Source of the DNA: Paraflavitalea sp. CAU 1676
GTDB lineage: Bacteria; Bacteroidota; Bacteroidia; Chitinophagales; Chitinophagaceae
DNA length: 64,000 bases
Direction: 5' to 3'
NCBI RefSeq assembly: GCF_029223285.1
Contig: NZ_JARHUJ010000004.1
Span: 496,001-560,000, forward strand
The position numbers and the translations under genes were made by a program. Positions 52,806 through 61,211 of this stretch are shown here, in pieces; the first letter of the stretch is position 1; every line of letters starts with the position of its first letter. Under the pieces are notes generated by a model that was not told where the DNA came from, did no database searches, and saw only the letters and a list, made by a program, of their open reading frames with translations.

Positions 52806-52836
52806 TTTGCAAAATCGGTTTAGTTGCGTAATATTG
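52806..52836 (+). promoter_or_regulatory. distal susC2 promoter with LacI-type operator
   Basis: TTTG (52806-52809), 19 bp, TAATATTG (52829-52836). Operator CAAAATCGGTTTAG at 52810-52823. Nearly identical to the susC1 element, including the flanking GTT-CG-TAATATTG side. Confidence 0.8.
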
Positions 52837-52930
52837 ACCCTTACATTACGTTAAGAAGTCAATATCCGGCTTCCGTTTTCATACCATTATACCTTATTAC
52901 AGTGCAGTAAATATTTTTTTTATCCTATGG

Positions 52931-52944
52931 CTAAAACGTTTTAG
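52931..52944. promoter_or_regulatory. LacI-type operator, perfect palindrome
   Basis: CTAAAACGTTTTAG, fully self-complementary with the central CG typical of LacI sites. Repeated exactly at 53030-53043, with GGTC following in both. Confidence 0.8.
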
Positions 52945-53029
52945 GTCAGTGTGATAGGTGGAGCGTAGGCTCTCCTCTCATACAAGCCAGATGAATTAGG
53001 TATCCCCTGATTTTATTTTTGGGTCATCG

Positions 53030-53055
53030 CTAAAACGTTTTAGGTCTTACGTTTG
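53030..53055 (+). promoter_or_regulatory. proximal susC2 operator and -7 element
   Basis: CTAAAACGTTTTAG (53030-53043) is followed 4 bp later by a perfect -7 TACGTTTG (53048-53055). The best TTTG upstream (53018-53021) is 26 bp away, longer than usual. A bound LacI protein would cover the spacer. Confidence 0.7.
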
Positions 53056-53165
53056 CCTGATCATAACATGCTTCTTGATTATCCGGGTTTCATAATCGGG
53101 AAGAAAACTAATCGATAGCTAAGAGTTTTTTTAATTCAAACAAAAACCCAAACAAACACTTGCGT

Positions 53166-56153
53166 ATGGAAAAGCGACGTTCCAACCTCGTGCGGGGCGG
53201 ATTGCTTTGCCTGATGGCATTGCTATTCTTCTCCGTCACCTCTTTCTCTCAATCGAGAACCGTTACCGGTAAGGTTACTGGTAAAGACGATGCCCCAATT
53301 CCGTCAGTTACAGTGACAGTTAGGGGTACAACCACTTCCACTTCTACAGGCAGTGATGGTTCCTTCAACATTAATGTCCCCAATAACACATCCGTACTCG
53401 TCTTCTCTGCTATCGGATTTGCTGAACAGCAAATTTCAGTGGGGAGCTCTGCTACCATTGATGTGGTACTTTTAACCGGCACTAAGTCTTTGGATGAAGT
53501 GGTGGTGATTGGGTATGGAACTCAAAAAAGAAAGGAAACAACTTCTGCCGTTGCCTCTGTAAAGTCCGAAGACTTTAACCAGGGCGGAGCAAGAAATGCC
53601 CTTGACCTCGTTCAGGGTAAAATTGCCGGCTTAAACATTACAAGAACCGGAAGCAGCAACCCCAACTCTGGAGTTGCAATTCAATTACGCGGTGTAGTAT
53701 CACTAGCAGGTAGTCAATCTCCGCTGGTGGTTATTGATGGTATTCCTGGTGGTAATCTTGATCTTTTGCAACAAGATGATATTGAATCAATCGACGTGTT
53801 AAAGGACGGATCAGCGGCAGCTATCTACGGTACACGTGCAAACGGCGGTGTAATTTTGGTTACAACCAAAAAAGGAAAATCTGGTCCTGCCCGCTATGAT
53901 TACTCTACCTATTGGAGAAAGGAATTCATTACTAGAAGGCCTGACTTTATGAATGCGGCCGATTATCGCGCTAAAATTGCGGAAGGGGTAATTCCTGCTC
54001 AGTATGGTACTGGTGCATATAATTACAACACCGATTTTTTCGATGCTATTGTGAACCACGACAACCTGACTCAATACCACAACCTGGCACTTTCAGGTGG
54101 TACCAATACGACCAGCTATCGTGCAAGCATCTATTATAACGACTTTCAGGGCATTTCCTTGAAAAATAATCGTTCTCAATATGGTGCCCGTTTAAATATT
54201 AATCAGCGTGGTATGAACGGTCGTTTAACCACTCAGGTTAACATAGTTACAAATTTCAACCGTGCCAATTTATTGGGCGGCGGTGGTTGGGAAGACCAGT
54301 TGTCTAAAATCCCAACACTGTCAATCTATAAGCCAGATGGTACCTATTATTTTGAACCGACAAGTACAAATCAGGTCGCTCGTTTATACCAGGAAAAGAA
54401 CCTGCGTGATCAACAATCCACTGCTGCGGATGGAAAAATTTCATTGGAGATCCTTAAAGGGTTAAAAGCCTCATTCTTCGGGTCTGTTCAAAGAAATAGC
54501 TACGTTGATAACTACTATGCAAACCTGAACTCAGAAGTTTCAGTAGAAAACCCTGTGATCCCCGCAGGCGGTGGTACAGGTGCAGCAGGTGGCCGTGCTT
54601 CAAAAGGTACTTTCCTGGGTGTAGATTACGCCATGGAGCCAACTATCGAGTACGGAACGAAGATTAAAAATGACCACTCCATTTTTGCTCTTGCCGGCTA
54701 TAGCTATCAGTATGGTTTTTCTGAAAACTTTAGCGCTTCGAATTCTGGTTTTGTAAATGACCTTTTTCACGAGGATAATCTTGGAACCGGTAACCAATTG
54801 ATCGCTGGCAAGGCTGGCATTAGCAGCGGCAAATCAGACAACACGCTGATCGCTTTCTTTGGAAGGTTAAACTATTCTTACCAGGAGAAGTACATGGCCA
54901 CTTTTATATTGCGTCGTGAAGGATCTTCTCGCTTTGGTGCGAACAACAAGTGGGGTAATTTCCCAGCTGTCTCCGCTGGTTGGAATATCGATCGCGAAGA
55001 TTTCATGAAGAATATCGAGTTTGTTAACAACTTGAAGCTTAGAGTTGGTTATGGTGTAACTGGTAACTCCGGTATTCCAAACTATAGTTCATTGGTAACA
55101 TTGGGAACGGGTGGTTTCTACCTGAATCCTGATGGTGCCTGGAGACAAACTTATGGCCCAAGCAGAAACCCCAACCCAGATCTCCGTTGGGAAAAGAAAA
55201 AAGAACTCAACATTGGTGTAGACTTCAGCATATTGAATAGCAGACTTAGCGGTTCAATTGAAGCGTATCAGCGTAGAACTGAAGACCTTCTGGAAAACTA
55301 CAATACCCAGTTACCTCCGTTCATTCAGCCTACCATCTTTACTAACGTAGGTACAATAGAAAGTAAAGGTATTGAGCTTACACTTAATGCTGTGGCTATT
55401 AAGAAGAAGGATTTTACATGGGATATGGACTTCACGGCAAGCACGAATAAGAATCGCCTGGTGTCATTCTCTAATGATGTATTCAAAATTACCTTTAAGG
55501 AATACGGTGGTATTGGTGGTTTTGGTGCGCTGGGTAACGCCATCCGTACTTATGAAGGTGGTGATGTGGGCAACTTTTATGGAAAGAGATTTGCCGGCTT
55601 TGATGATAACGGAAAATGGCTGTTCTATAAAGCCGACGGAAAAACCAAGGTTCGTTTCGGCGATATTAAGGAAGAAGACCTTACTGTTATTGGAAATGGC
55701 ATTCCCAAGTACTATATGTCATGGACAAATAATTTCTCTTATAAGAACTTCGACCTGCGCGTATTCTTCCGCGGAAGATTTGGTTATGATATCCTGAATA
55801 CTATGGAGCTTTCCTATGGTAATAAGGTAGCATTGCCAAACAACTTGTTGAGAAGCGCATTTACAACCCATGCAAAATTGAATGACACTTACCAGTATTC
55901 TGACTATTATCTGCAACCAGGCGGGTTCTTGAAACTGGATAACGTAACATTGGCTTACAGATTTAAACTGAAGAATGATTACGTGCGTAGCCTGCGTGTT
56001 TACCTGAGCGGTCAAAATCTGGTGACCTTTACCAAGTATGATGGTAACGACCCAGATTTTGTTAACGACACCGGTTTGGGTGCCGGGGTAGATGCCCGCG
56101 GCCCTTATCCTTCGACAAGGCAGTATACTGTAGGTCTTAATCTTGGTTTCTAA
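53166..56153 (+). CDS. susC: SusC-family TonB-dependent outer-membrane transporter 2
   Basis: 995 residues from the ATG at 53166 (a TTG lies 6 bp upstream). Signal peptide to about SFSQ, a carboxypeptidase-D-like domain (TVTGKVTGKDDAPIPSVTV), plug with VVIGYGTQKRKETTSAVASV and VLKDGSAAAIYGTRANGGV, then a barrel ending in QYTVGLNLGF. No STN domain. It is distinct from SusC1, so the locus has two uptake systems. SusD2 follows after 13 bp. Confidence 0.95.
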   Translation: MEKRRSNLVRGGLLCLMALLFFSVTSFSQSRTVTGKVTGKDDAPIPSVTVTVRGTTTSTSTGSDGSFNINVPNNTSVLVFSAIGFAEQQISVGSSATIDVVLLTGTKSLDEVVVIGYGTQKRKETTSAVASVKSEDFNQGGARNALDLVQGKIAGLNITRTGSSNPNSGVAIQLRGVVSLAGSQSPLVVIDGIPGGNLDLLQQDDIESIDVLKDGSAAAIYGTRANGGVILVTTKKGKSGPARYDYSTYWRKEFITRRPDFMNAADYRAKIAEGVIPAQYGTGAYNYNTDFFDAIVNHDNLTQYHNLALSGGTNTTSYRASIYYNDFQGISLKNNRSQYGARLNINQRGMNGRLTTQVNIVTNFNRANLLGGGGWEDQLSKIPTLSIYKPDGTYYFEPTSTNQVARLYQEKNLRDQQSTAADGKISLEILKGLKASFFGSVQRNSYVDNYYANLNSEVSVENPVIPAGGGTGAAGGRASKGTFLGVDYAMEPTIEYGTKIKNDHSIFALAGYSYQYGFSENFSASNSGFVNDLFHEDNLGTGNQLIAGKAGISSGKSDNTLIAFFGRLNYSYQEKYMATFILRREGSSRFGANNKWGNFPAVSAGWNIDREDFMKNIEFVNNLKLRVGYGVTGNSGIPNYSSLVTLGTGGFYLNPDGAWRQTYGPSRNPNPDLRWEKKKELNIGVDFSILNSRLSGSIEAYQRRTEDLLENYNTQLPPFIQPTIFTNVGTIESKGIELTLNAVAIKKKDFTWDMDFTASTNKNRLVSFSNDVFKITFKEYGGIGGFGALGNAIRTYEGGDVGNFYGKRFAGFDDNGKWLFYKADGKTKVRFGDIKEEDLTVIGNGIPKYYMSWTNNFSYKNFDLRVFFRGRFGYDILNTMELSYGNKVALPNNLLRSAFTTHAKLNDTYQYSDYYLQPGGFLKLDNVTLAYRFKLKNDYVRSLRVYLSGQNLVTFTKYDGNDPDFVNDTGLGAGVDARGPYPSTRQYTVGLNLGF

Positions 56154-56166
56154 AAAAACGAAAATC

Positions 56167-57828
56167 ATGCAACAAATTCATAAGAAATTAAAGTATGCAT
56201 TCATAGGTGCTTCCATGCTTGCCATCGGCAGTTGCACAAAATTGGATGAGAACGTTTATAGTGAGTTCATTACTGAAAACTATTACAATAACAAAAACGA
56301 AGTTATATCGGCAGTACTAAGGCCCTACACCCATACTAATGCCTGGATCATGTCATCCGGTCAGGTCGGCTATTGGAAGGTGAGCGAGCTTGCCGCCGAT
56401 CAGCTTGCATGGCCTGTAAAAGGTCGGCACGGACAGGACAATGGAAACTGGATCCGCCTTCACAATCATACCTGGATTCCCGATGATCCAAGTATTGTTT
56501 GGGATCCCTGGAGATTGATGTACACAGGTGTTGGTTTTTGTAATGATCCTATCAAGAACCTTGGCGACCGGACGATTGCTAGTATGGGAATCACCCAGGA
56601 GGAAAAAGATGGTTACATTGCTGAGCTTAAGATGCTCAGGGCTTTTTACTACCTGAAGTTGATGGATTTGTATGGCAACATTCCTGTGGTAACTCAGGTT
56701 GGTGAACCATTGAACCCTGCTACTACAAAGAGGGCGGACGTTTTCACCTTCATCGAAAAAGAAATCAAGGATAATATTGATAAAATTCCTAACCTTTCAC
56801 CGCAATTAGTTGGTCGCTTTTCCAAAGCTGGCGCCTACGCAATGTTGGTGGAACTCTATCTGAACGCTGAAAAGTGGACTGGTACACAACGTTGGGATGA
56901 CTGTATTCAGGCCGCCGATAAATTGATTCAGGGACAAGCTGGTTGTCAGGTGGCAAATGGAACAATGCAACTTGATGCCAATATCACCGACACTTATAAG
57001 GCTACAAACCATCTGACTTCTAAGGAAATTGTTTGGTCCATAGCATATGATAACCTGGCGGGTTTTAGAGCAAACTTCAACTCAGACTTCTATCATTTTG
57101 ACCAGCGCTTTATCTACGATGGTACATTTAATGGAAACGACGGAGTTGTTGTCATTCCCGGGGTATATAGTAAGTTCAAGGACGCTGACTTGCGTAAGAA
57201 AGAATGGTTTCTCATCGGACCACAGTTCTACCTGGCAGATCCCACAAAGCCTGTAATTTGCAGTGGAGGTAATGAATATAATGGTGAACAACTTGTATTT
57301 GTTGATAATATCAGAAAGAACAAGTCATTGCAACCAGGTCAGGATCCCAATACGCTGGTATCTGATATGACGCAGGGAGAGGAAAATAGCGGTGTACGGT
57401 TTAATAAGTACAAACCAGGTCGTCAAACAGAAGCAACTTACTTTAACAATGATTGGGCAGTTTATCGCCTCACTTGGATCTATTTTGCAAAAGCAGAAGC
57501 ACTCATGCGTAAGAATGGCGGTACAGCCAATGCAGATGCAGTTGCGTTGATCAACGCATGCAAACAGCGGTCATTTGCTGCTGCTGATTGGGCTACAGAA
57601 GCTTATACCACTACGACATTGACTATGGATGAATTGTTGGCTGAAAGAGGTCGCGAATTCATCTTTGAAGGATGGCGTCGTCAGGATCTGATCAGATTTA
57701 ACAAGTTTGTTACAACCGATTGGTGGGATCACAAAGCAAGCAACGATAAGAATAAGGAACTGTTTCCTATTCCACATCGTCAAAGGGTTGCCAACACCAA
57801 ACTTGAGCAAAATTTGGGATATAACTAG
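56167..57828 (+). CDS. susD: SusD-family surface glycan-binding lipoprotein 2
   Basis: 553 residues from the ATG at 56167; a TTG-initiated extension overlaps susC2 and is unlikely. Lipobox LAIGSC with acceptor Cys, then the SusD segment ELKMLRAFYYLKLMDLYGN and the C-terminal LLAERGREFIFEGWRRQDLI. It caps SusC2. Operon of two with susC2, ended by a hairpin at 57887-57923. Confidence 0.95.
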   Translation: MQQIHKKLKYAFIGASMLAIGSCTKLDENVYSEFITENYYNNKNEVISAVLRPYTHTNAWIMSSGQVGYWKVSELAADQLAWPVKGRHGQDNGNWIRLHNHTWIPDDPSIVWDPWRLMYTGVGFCNDPIKNLGDRTIASMGITQEEKDGYIAELKMLRAFYYLKLMDLYGNIPVVTQVGEPLNPATTKRADVFTFIEKEIKDNIDKIPNLSPQLVGRFSKAGAYAMLVELYLNAEKWTGTQRWDDCIQAADKLIQGQAGCQVANGTMQLDANITDTYKATNHLTSKEIVWSIAYDNLAGFRANFNSDFYHFDQRFIYDGTFNGNDGVVVIPGVYSKFKDADLRKKEWFLIGPQFYLADPTKPVICSGGNEYNGEQLVFVDNIRKNKSLQPGQDPNTLVSDMTQGEENSGVRFNKYKPGRQTEATYFNNDWAVYRLTWIYFAKAEALMRKNGGTANADAVALINACKQRSFAAADWATEAYTTTTLTMDELLAERGREFIFEGWRRQDLIRFNKFVTTDWWDHKASNDKNKELFPIPHRQRVANTKLEQNLGYN

Positions 57829-57886
57829 TCAAAAATATCGACCTAATCCGTCCCATTGGTTAAGGCTACGTACCAGTATTTAAACA

Positions 57887-57923
57887 TACCCGGGTCCCTA
57901 AAAAGGCCCGGGTATTGTATTTT
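57887..57923 (+). terminator. terminator after susD2
   Basis: TACCCGGG/CCCGGGTA arms (57887-57894 with 57907-57914) followed by TTGTATTTT. Confidence 0.75.
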
Positions 57924-57946
57924 AATGCCGCCCAGCCTATAATTAT

Positions 57947-57977
57947 TTTGCAAAATCGGTTTAGCCGCCTAATTTAG
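57947..57977 (+). promoter_or_regulatory. promoter of the first GH92 with LacI-type operator
   Basis: TTTG (57947-57950), 19 bp, TAATTTAG (57970-57977). Operator CAAAATCGGTTTAG at 57951-57964, identical in 14 of 14 bases to the susC1 and distal susC2 sites. It gives a leader of about 50 nt. Confidence 0.8.
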
Positions 57978-58031
57978 GAGGTCATTTTGAACGTATCGGT
58001 CCTTAAACTGTATTTTCTTATATCTTCAATC

Positions 58032-60326
58032 ATGAAAAAAATCATTCAATTGGTCGTTGCACTGGCTTGCATCAACACCCTGCAGGCACAGCTCGTAACC
58101 TCCGTTTCTGATCCCGTAGAATGGATTAACCCTTTGATGGGTACCGATTCTAAAGGAAGCTTATCAAACGGTAATACCTATCCTGCAATAGCAGTTCCCT
58201 GGGGTATGAACTTCTGGATGCCCCAAACCGGCAATATGGGCAACGGCTGGGCCTATACCTATAGCTCCGACAAGATCCGTGGTTTTAAACAAACCCACCA
58301 GCCTTCTCCCTGGATGAACGATTACGGTCAGTTCGCCATCATGCCCGTTACAGGTAAAGTAAAATTCAAGCAAGACGATCGCGCCAGCTGGTTCTCGCAC
58401 AAAGCAGAAGTAGCCAAACCTTATTACTACAGTGTATACCTCGCCGATTGGGACGTAACTACTGAAATTACCCCCACCGAAAGAGCAGCTCAGTTCCGTT
58501 TCACCTTCCCGCAAAGCGATAGCTCATTTGTAGCGATCGACGCCCTCGACAGAGGCTCTTATGTAAAGGTCCTGCCCAACGAAAGGAAGATCATTGGTTA
58601 CACAACCCGCAACAGCGGTGGTGTACCAGCAGGGTTTAAGAACTACTTCGTCATCTATATCGACAAACCTTTCACTGTTACTTATGCCTGGAAAGACAGT
58701 ACCCTGATCCAGGGCGCTACTGAATCAGAGGCCAGACATGCAGGAGCCGTGATCGGGTTTAAAACCACAAGAGGGGAGAAGGTGAGCCTGCGTGTGGCAT
58801 CTTCTTTCATTAGCTACGAGCAGGCCGATATTTCGCTGAAGCGTGAGATCGGTACCGATGCATTCGAGGTAACAAAGATTAAAGCAAAAGCAGCCTGGAA
58901 CCAACAACTCAACCGCATCCTGGTGGAAGGTGGCTCCATCGATCAAACACGGACTTTCTATTCCTGCTTGTATCGCATGCTCCAGTTCCCACAAAAACAC
59001 TATGAACTGGATGCGAGCAACAAGATCGTTCACTACAGCCCTTACAATGGTCAGGTACTGCCCGGTTACATGTTTGCCGGAACCGGTTTCTGGGACACAT
59101 TCCGCGCTCTTTATCCTTTCCTGAACTTCATGTTCCCGGCTATCAACAAAGAAATGCAGGAAGGATTGCTCAACGATTACAAAGAAGGTGGTTTCCTGCC
59201 CGAATGGAGCAGCCCCGGCTTCCGCAGTGTGATGGTGGGTAACAACTCTGCATCTGTAGTAGCCGACGCATATATCAAGGGCGTTCGAGGTCCCGATATC
59301 AATAAGCTCTACGAAGCCCTGCTGCATGGCGCCAACAACGAAGGTCCGATGACCGCCGTTGGCCGTGCCGGCGTTAAATACTATAACGAACTGGGTTATG
59401 TTCCTTACGACGTTAAGATCAATGAGAACGCAGCCCGTACGCTCGAATATGCTTACGACGACTTTACCATTTACCAACTGGGTAAGGCCCTCGGCCGTCC
59501 CAAAGAAGAGCTCGACCTGTATGCAAAACGCAGCCAGAACTTCCGTAACCTCTTCGATCCCGAAACGAAATTGATGCGTGGCAAAAACAAGGATGGTAAA
59601 TTCCAGTCACCCTTCAACCCTTTCAAATGGGGTGATGCCTTCACCGAAGGAAACAGCTGGCACTATAGCTGGAGCGTATTCCACGATATCGAAAGCCTCA
59701 AGAACCTGATGGGTGGCAATAAGATGTTTGTAGCTATGCTCGATTCAGTATTCTCAATGCCTCCCGTATTCGACGAAAGCTATTATGGTGGGGTGATCCA
59801 TGAGATCCGTGAAATGCAGATCATGAATATGGGCCAATATGCTCACGGTAACCAGCCCATTCAGCATATGATCTACCTCTACAACTATGGTGGCGAACCC
59901 TGGAAAACCCAATACTGGGTACGTCGCGTAATGGAGCAGCTGTATAAAGCTACTCCCGATGGTTATTGCGGTGATGAAGACAACGGCCAAACCTCTGCCT
60001 GGTACGTATTTTCGGCAATGGGCTTCTATCCCGTTTGTCCCGGTACCACGCAGTATGTACTAGGCACGCCGTTGTTCAAAAAGATGACCCTCACGCTCGA
60101 CAATGGTAAAAAGCTCGTCATCAATGCCCCCGCCAACAGCGATGCCAATAAGTACGTACAACAGGTTAAGCGCAATGGTGTGGTATACACTAAGAACTGG
60201 GTAGATCACTTTGATCTCTTCAAAGGCGGTACCATCGACTTTAACATGGGCAGCACGCCCAATAAGTCGAGAGGATCTAGCCCCGATGCGTTCCCTTATT
60301 CTTATTCAACCGATACTAAGAAATAG
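58032..60326 (+). CDS. GH92 exo-alpha-mannosidase, probable alpha-1,2 type
   Basis: 764 residues from the ATG at 58032, where MKKIIQLVVALACINTLQ is the signal peptide. GH92 enzymes are calcium-dependent inverting alpha-mannosidases. The candidate acid is E539 in TEGNSWHYSW. H590-E591 (GVIHEIREM) and D648/D650 (CGDEDNGQTSAWY) sit at +51, +52, +109 and +111 from it, the same spacing as H584, E585, D642 and D644 from E533 in B. thetaiotaomicron BT3990 as I recall them. The HE pair is linked with alpha-1,2 specificity. It probably acts in the periplasm on high-mannose chains. Confidence 0.93.
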   Translation: MKKIIQLVVALACINTLQAQLVTSVSDPVEWINPLMGTDSKGSLSNGNTYPAIAVPWGMNFWMPQTGNMGNGWAYTYSSDKIRGFKQTHQPSPWMNDYGQFAIMPVTGKVKFKQDDRASWFSHKAEVAKPYYYSVYLADWDVTTEITPTERAAQFRFTFPQSDSSFVAIDALDRGSYVKVLPNERKIIGYTTRNSGGVPAGFKNYFVIYIDKPFTVTYAWKDSTLIQGATESEARHAGAVIGFKTTRGEKVSLRVASSFISYEQADISLKREIGTDAFEVTKIKAKAAWNQQLNRILVEGGSIDQTRTFYSCLYRMLQFPQKHYELDASNKIVHYSPYNGQVLPGYMFAGTGFWDTFRALYPFLNFMFPAINKEMQEGLLNDYKEGGFLPEWSSPGFRSVMVGNNSASVVADAYIKGVRGPDINKLYEALLHGANNEGPMTAVGRAGVKYYNELGYVPYDVKINENAARTLEYAYDDFTIYQLGKALGRPKEELDLYAKRSQNFRNLFDPETKLMRGKNKDGKFQSPFNPFKWGDAFTEGNSWHYSWSVFHDIESLKNLMGGNKMFVAMLDSVFSMPPVFDESYYGGVIHEIREMQIMNMGQYAHGNQPIQHMIYLYNYGGEPWKTQYWVRRVMEQLYKATPDGYCGDEDNGQTSAWYVFSAMGFYPVCPGTTQYVLGTPLFKKMTLTLDNGKKLVINAPANSDANKYVQQVKRNGVVYTKNWVDHFDLFKGGTIDFNMGSTPNKSRGSSPDAFPYSYSTDTKK

Positions 60327-60334
60327 TACCCATG

Positions 60335-60376
60335 AACTCCCGGTCAGATAGCTAACAGGTCAACCGGCCGGGAGTT
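60335..60376 (+). other. hairpin after the first GH92
   Basis: AACTCCCGG (60335-60343) pairs with CCGGGAGTT (60368-60376). No T-run follows, so it may protect or attenuate mRNA rather than terminate. Confidence 0.45.
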
Positions 60377-60410
60377 AGTAACCAATCCATCAAAAGACAA
60401 AATCATCATA

Positions 60411-61109
60411 ATGAAAGCACCCCTGTTCCTCGCTTTGTGTTTCTCGGCCGTATCTTCCTTCGCACAACGCGACTGGAATAATATTGGTACGGAAGGCATC
60501 GTTTCTAAAGACTCATTAACCAAGAAAGGGTATACTATCCTTTTCATCAATAAAGATTCTGGTTTCAGTGCCGTTACGAAACAGCGCATGATTGATGCCT
60601 ATTTCAAAGTGTATCCTAAAGAAGCAAAACGTTTCAATAAGGGCACCCGTAAAATGGTGACTTTCATTATCGATCCCGAATATAAAGGCGTGGCGGCTGC
60701 TTCTAATGGCATCATCCGTGTTAGTCCCAAATGGATGGCCGACCATCCTGAAGATATCGATGTGGTTACGCACGAAGCCATGCACATCGTTCAAGCCTAT
60801 CCCGGTGGCGCCGGCCCCGGATGGCTAACTGAAGGAATTGCCGATTATGTTCGTCACGTATATGGAGTGAACAACGAAGCAGGCAAATGGTCCTTGCCTA
60901 AATTTGATACTAAGCATCACTATACGAATGCATACAGGGTAACTGCCCGTTTCCTGGTATGGGCCGAAAAAAATACCACGAAAAAATTGGTGAACAAGCT
61001 CGATAACGCGATGCGCACCAAGACCTACAAACCGGAATTATGGAAAGAGATCACGGGCAAAACGCTCGACGAATTGTGGGATGAATATGTAAAAAATCCG
61101 ACCATCTGA
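60411..61109 (+). CDS. basic-secretory-protein type zinc metalloprotease
   Basis: 232 residues. Signal peptide (MKAPLFLALCFSAVSSFAQ), then a plant basic secretory protein-like domain with the zinc motif H121-E-x-x-H125 (VTHEAMHIVQ) and the GPGWLTEGIADYVRH segment, which likely brings the third metal ligand. The family is related to thermolysin-like gluzincins and is common in Bacteroidota. It sits between two GH92 genes in the same direction, suggesting degradation of the protein part of mannosylated glycoproteins. A strong terminator follows. Confidence 0.85.
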   Translation: MKAPLFLALCFSAVSSFAQRDWNNIGTEGIVSKDSLTKKGYTILFINKDSGFSAVTKQRMIDAYFKVYPKEAKRFNKGTRKMVTFIIDPEYKGVAAASNGIIRVSPKWMADHPEDIDVVTHEAMHIVQAYPGGAGPGWLTEGIADYVRHVYGVNNEAGKWSLPKFDTKHHYTNAYRVTARFLVWAEKNTTKKLVNKLDNAMRTKTYKPELWKEITGKTLDELWDEYVKNPTI

Positions 61110-61117
61110 TAACACTG

Positions 61118-61147
61118 TTGCGATCCGGCTACCGGATCGCAATTTTT
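61118..61147 (+). terminator. terminator after the metalloprotease gene
   Basis: Perfect 11-bp stem (TTGCGATCCGG, 61118-61128 with 61132-61142) and T-run. Confidence 0.9.
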
Positions 61148-61211
61148 CATTCTGGCGGGTGGAGACTTCTGCCGGAGTATTAATGAGTAAGTATTAAAAT
61201 TGAAAGAAAGA

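Larger units (their letters stand above)
52774..53165. other. regulatory region of susC2
   Basis: 392 bp without a gene. It carries three LacI-type operators (52810-52823, 52931-52944, 53030-53043) and two promoter-like elements. Confidence 0.75.
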
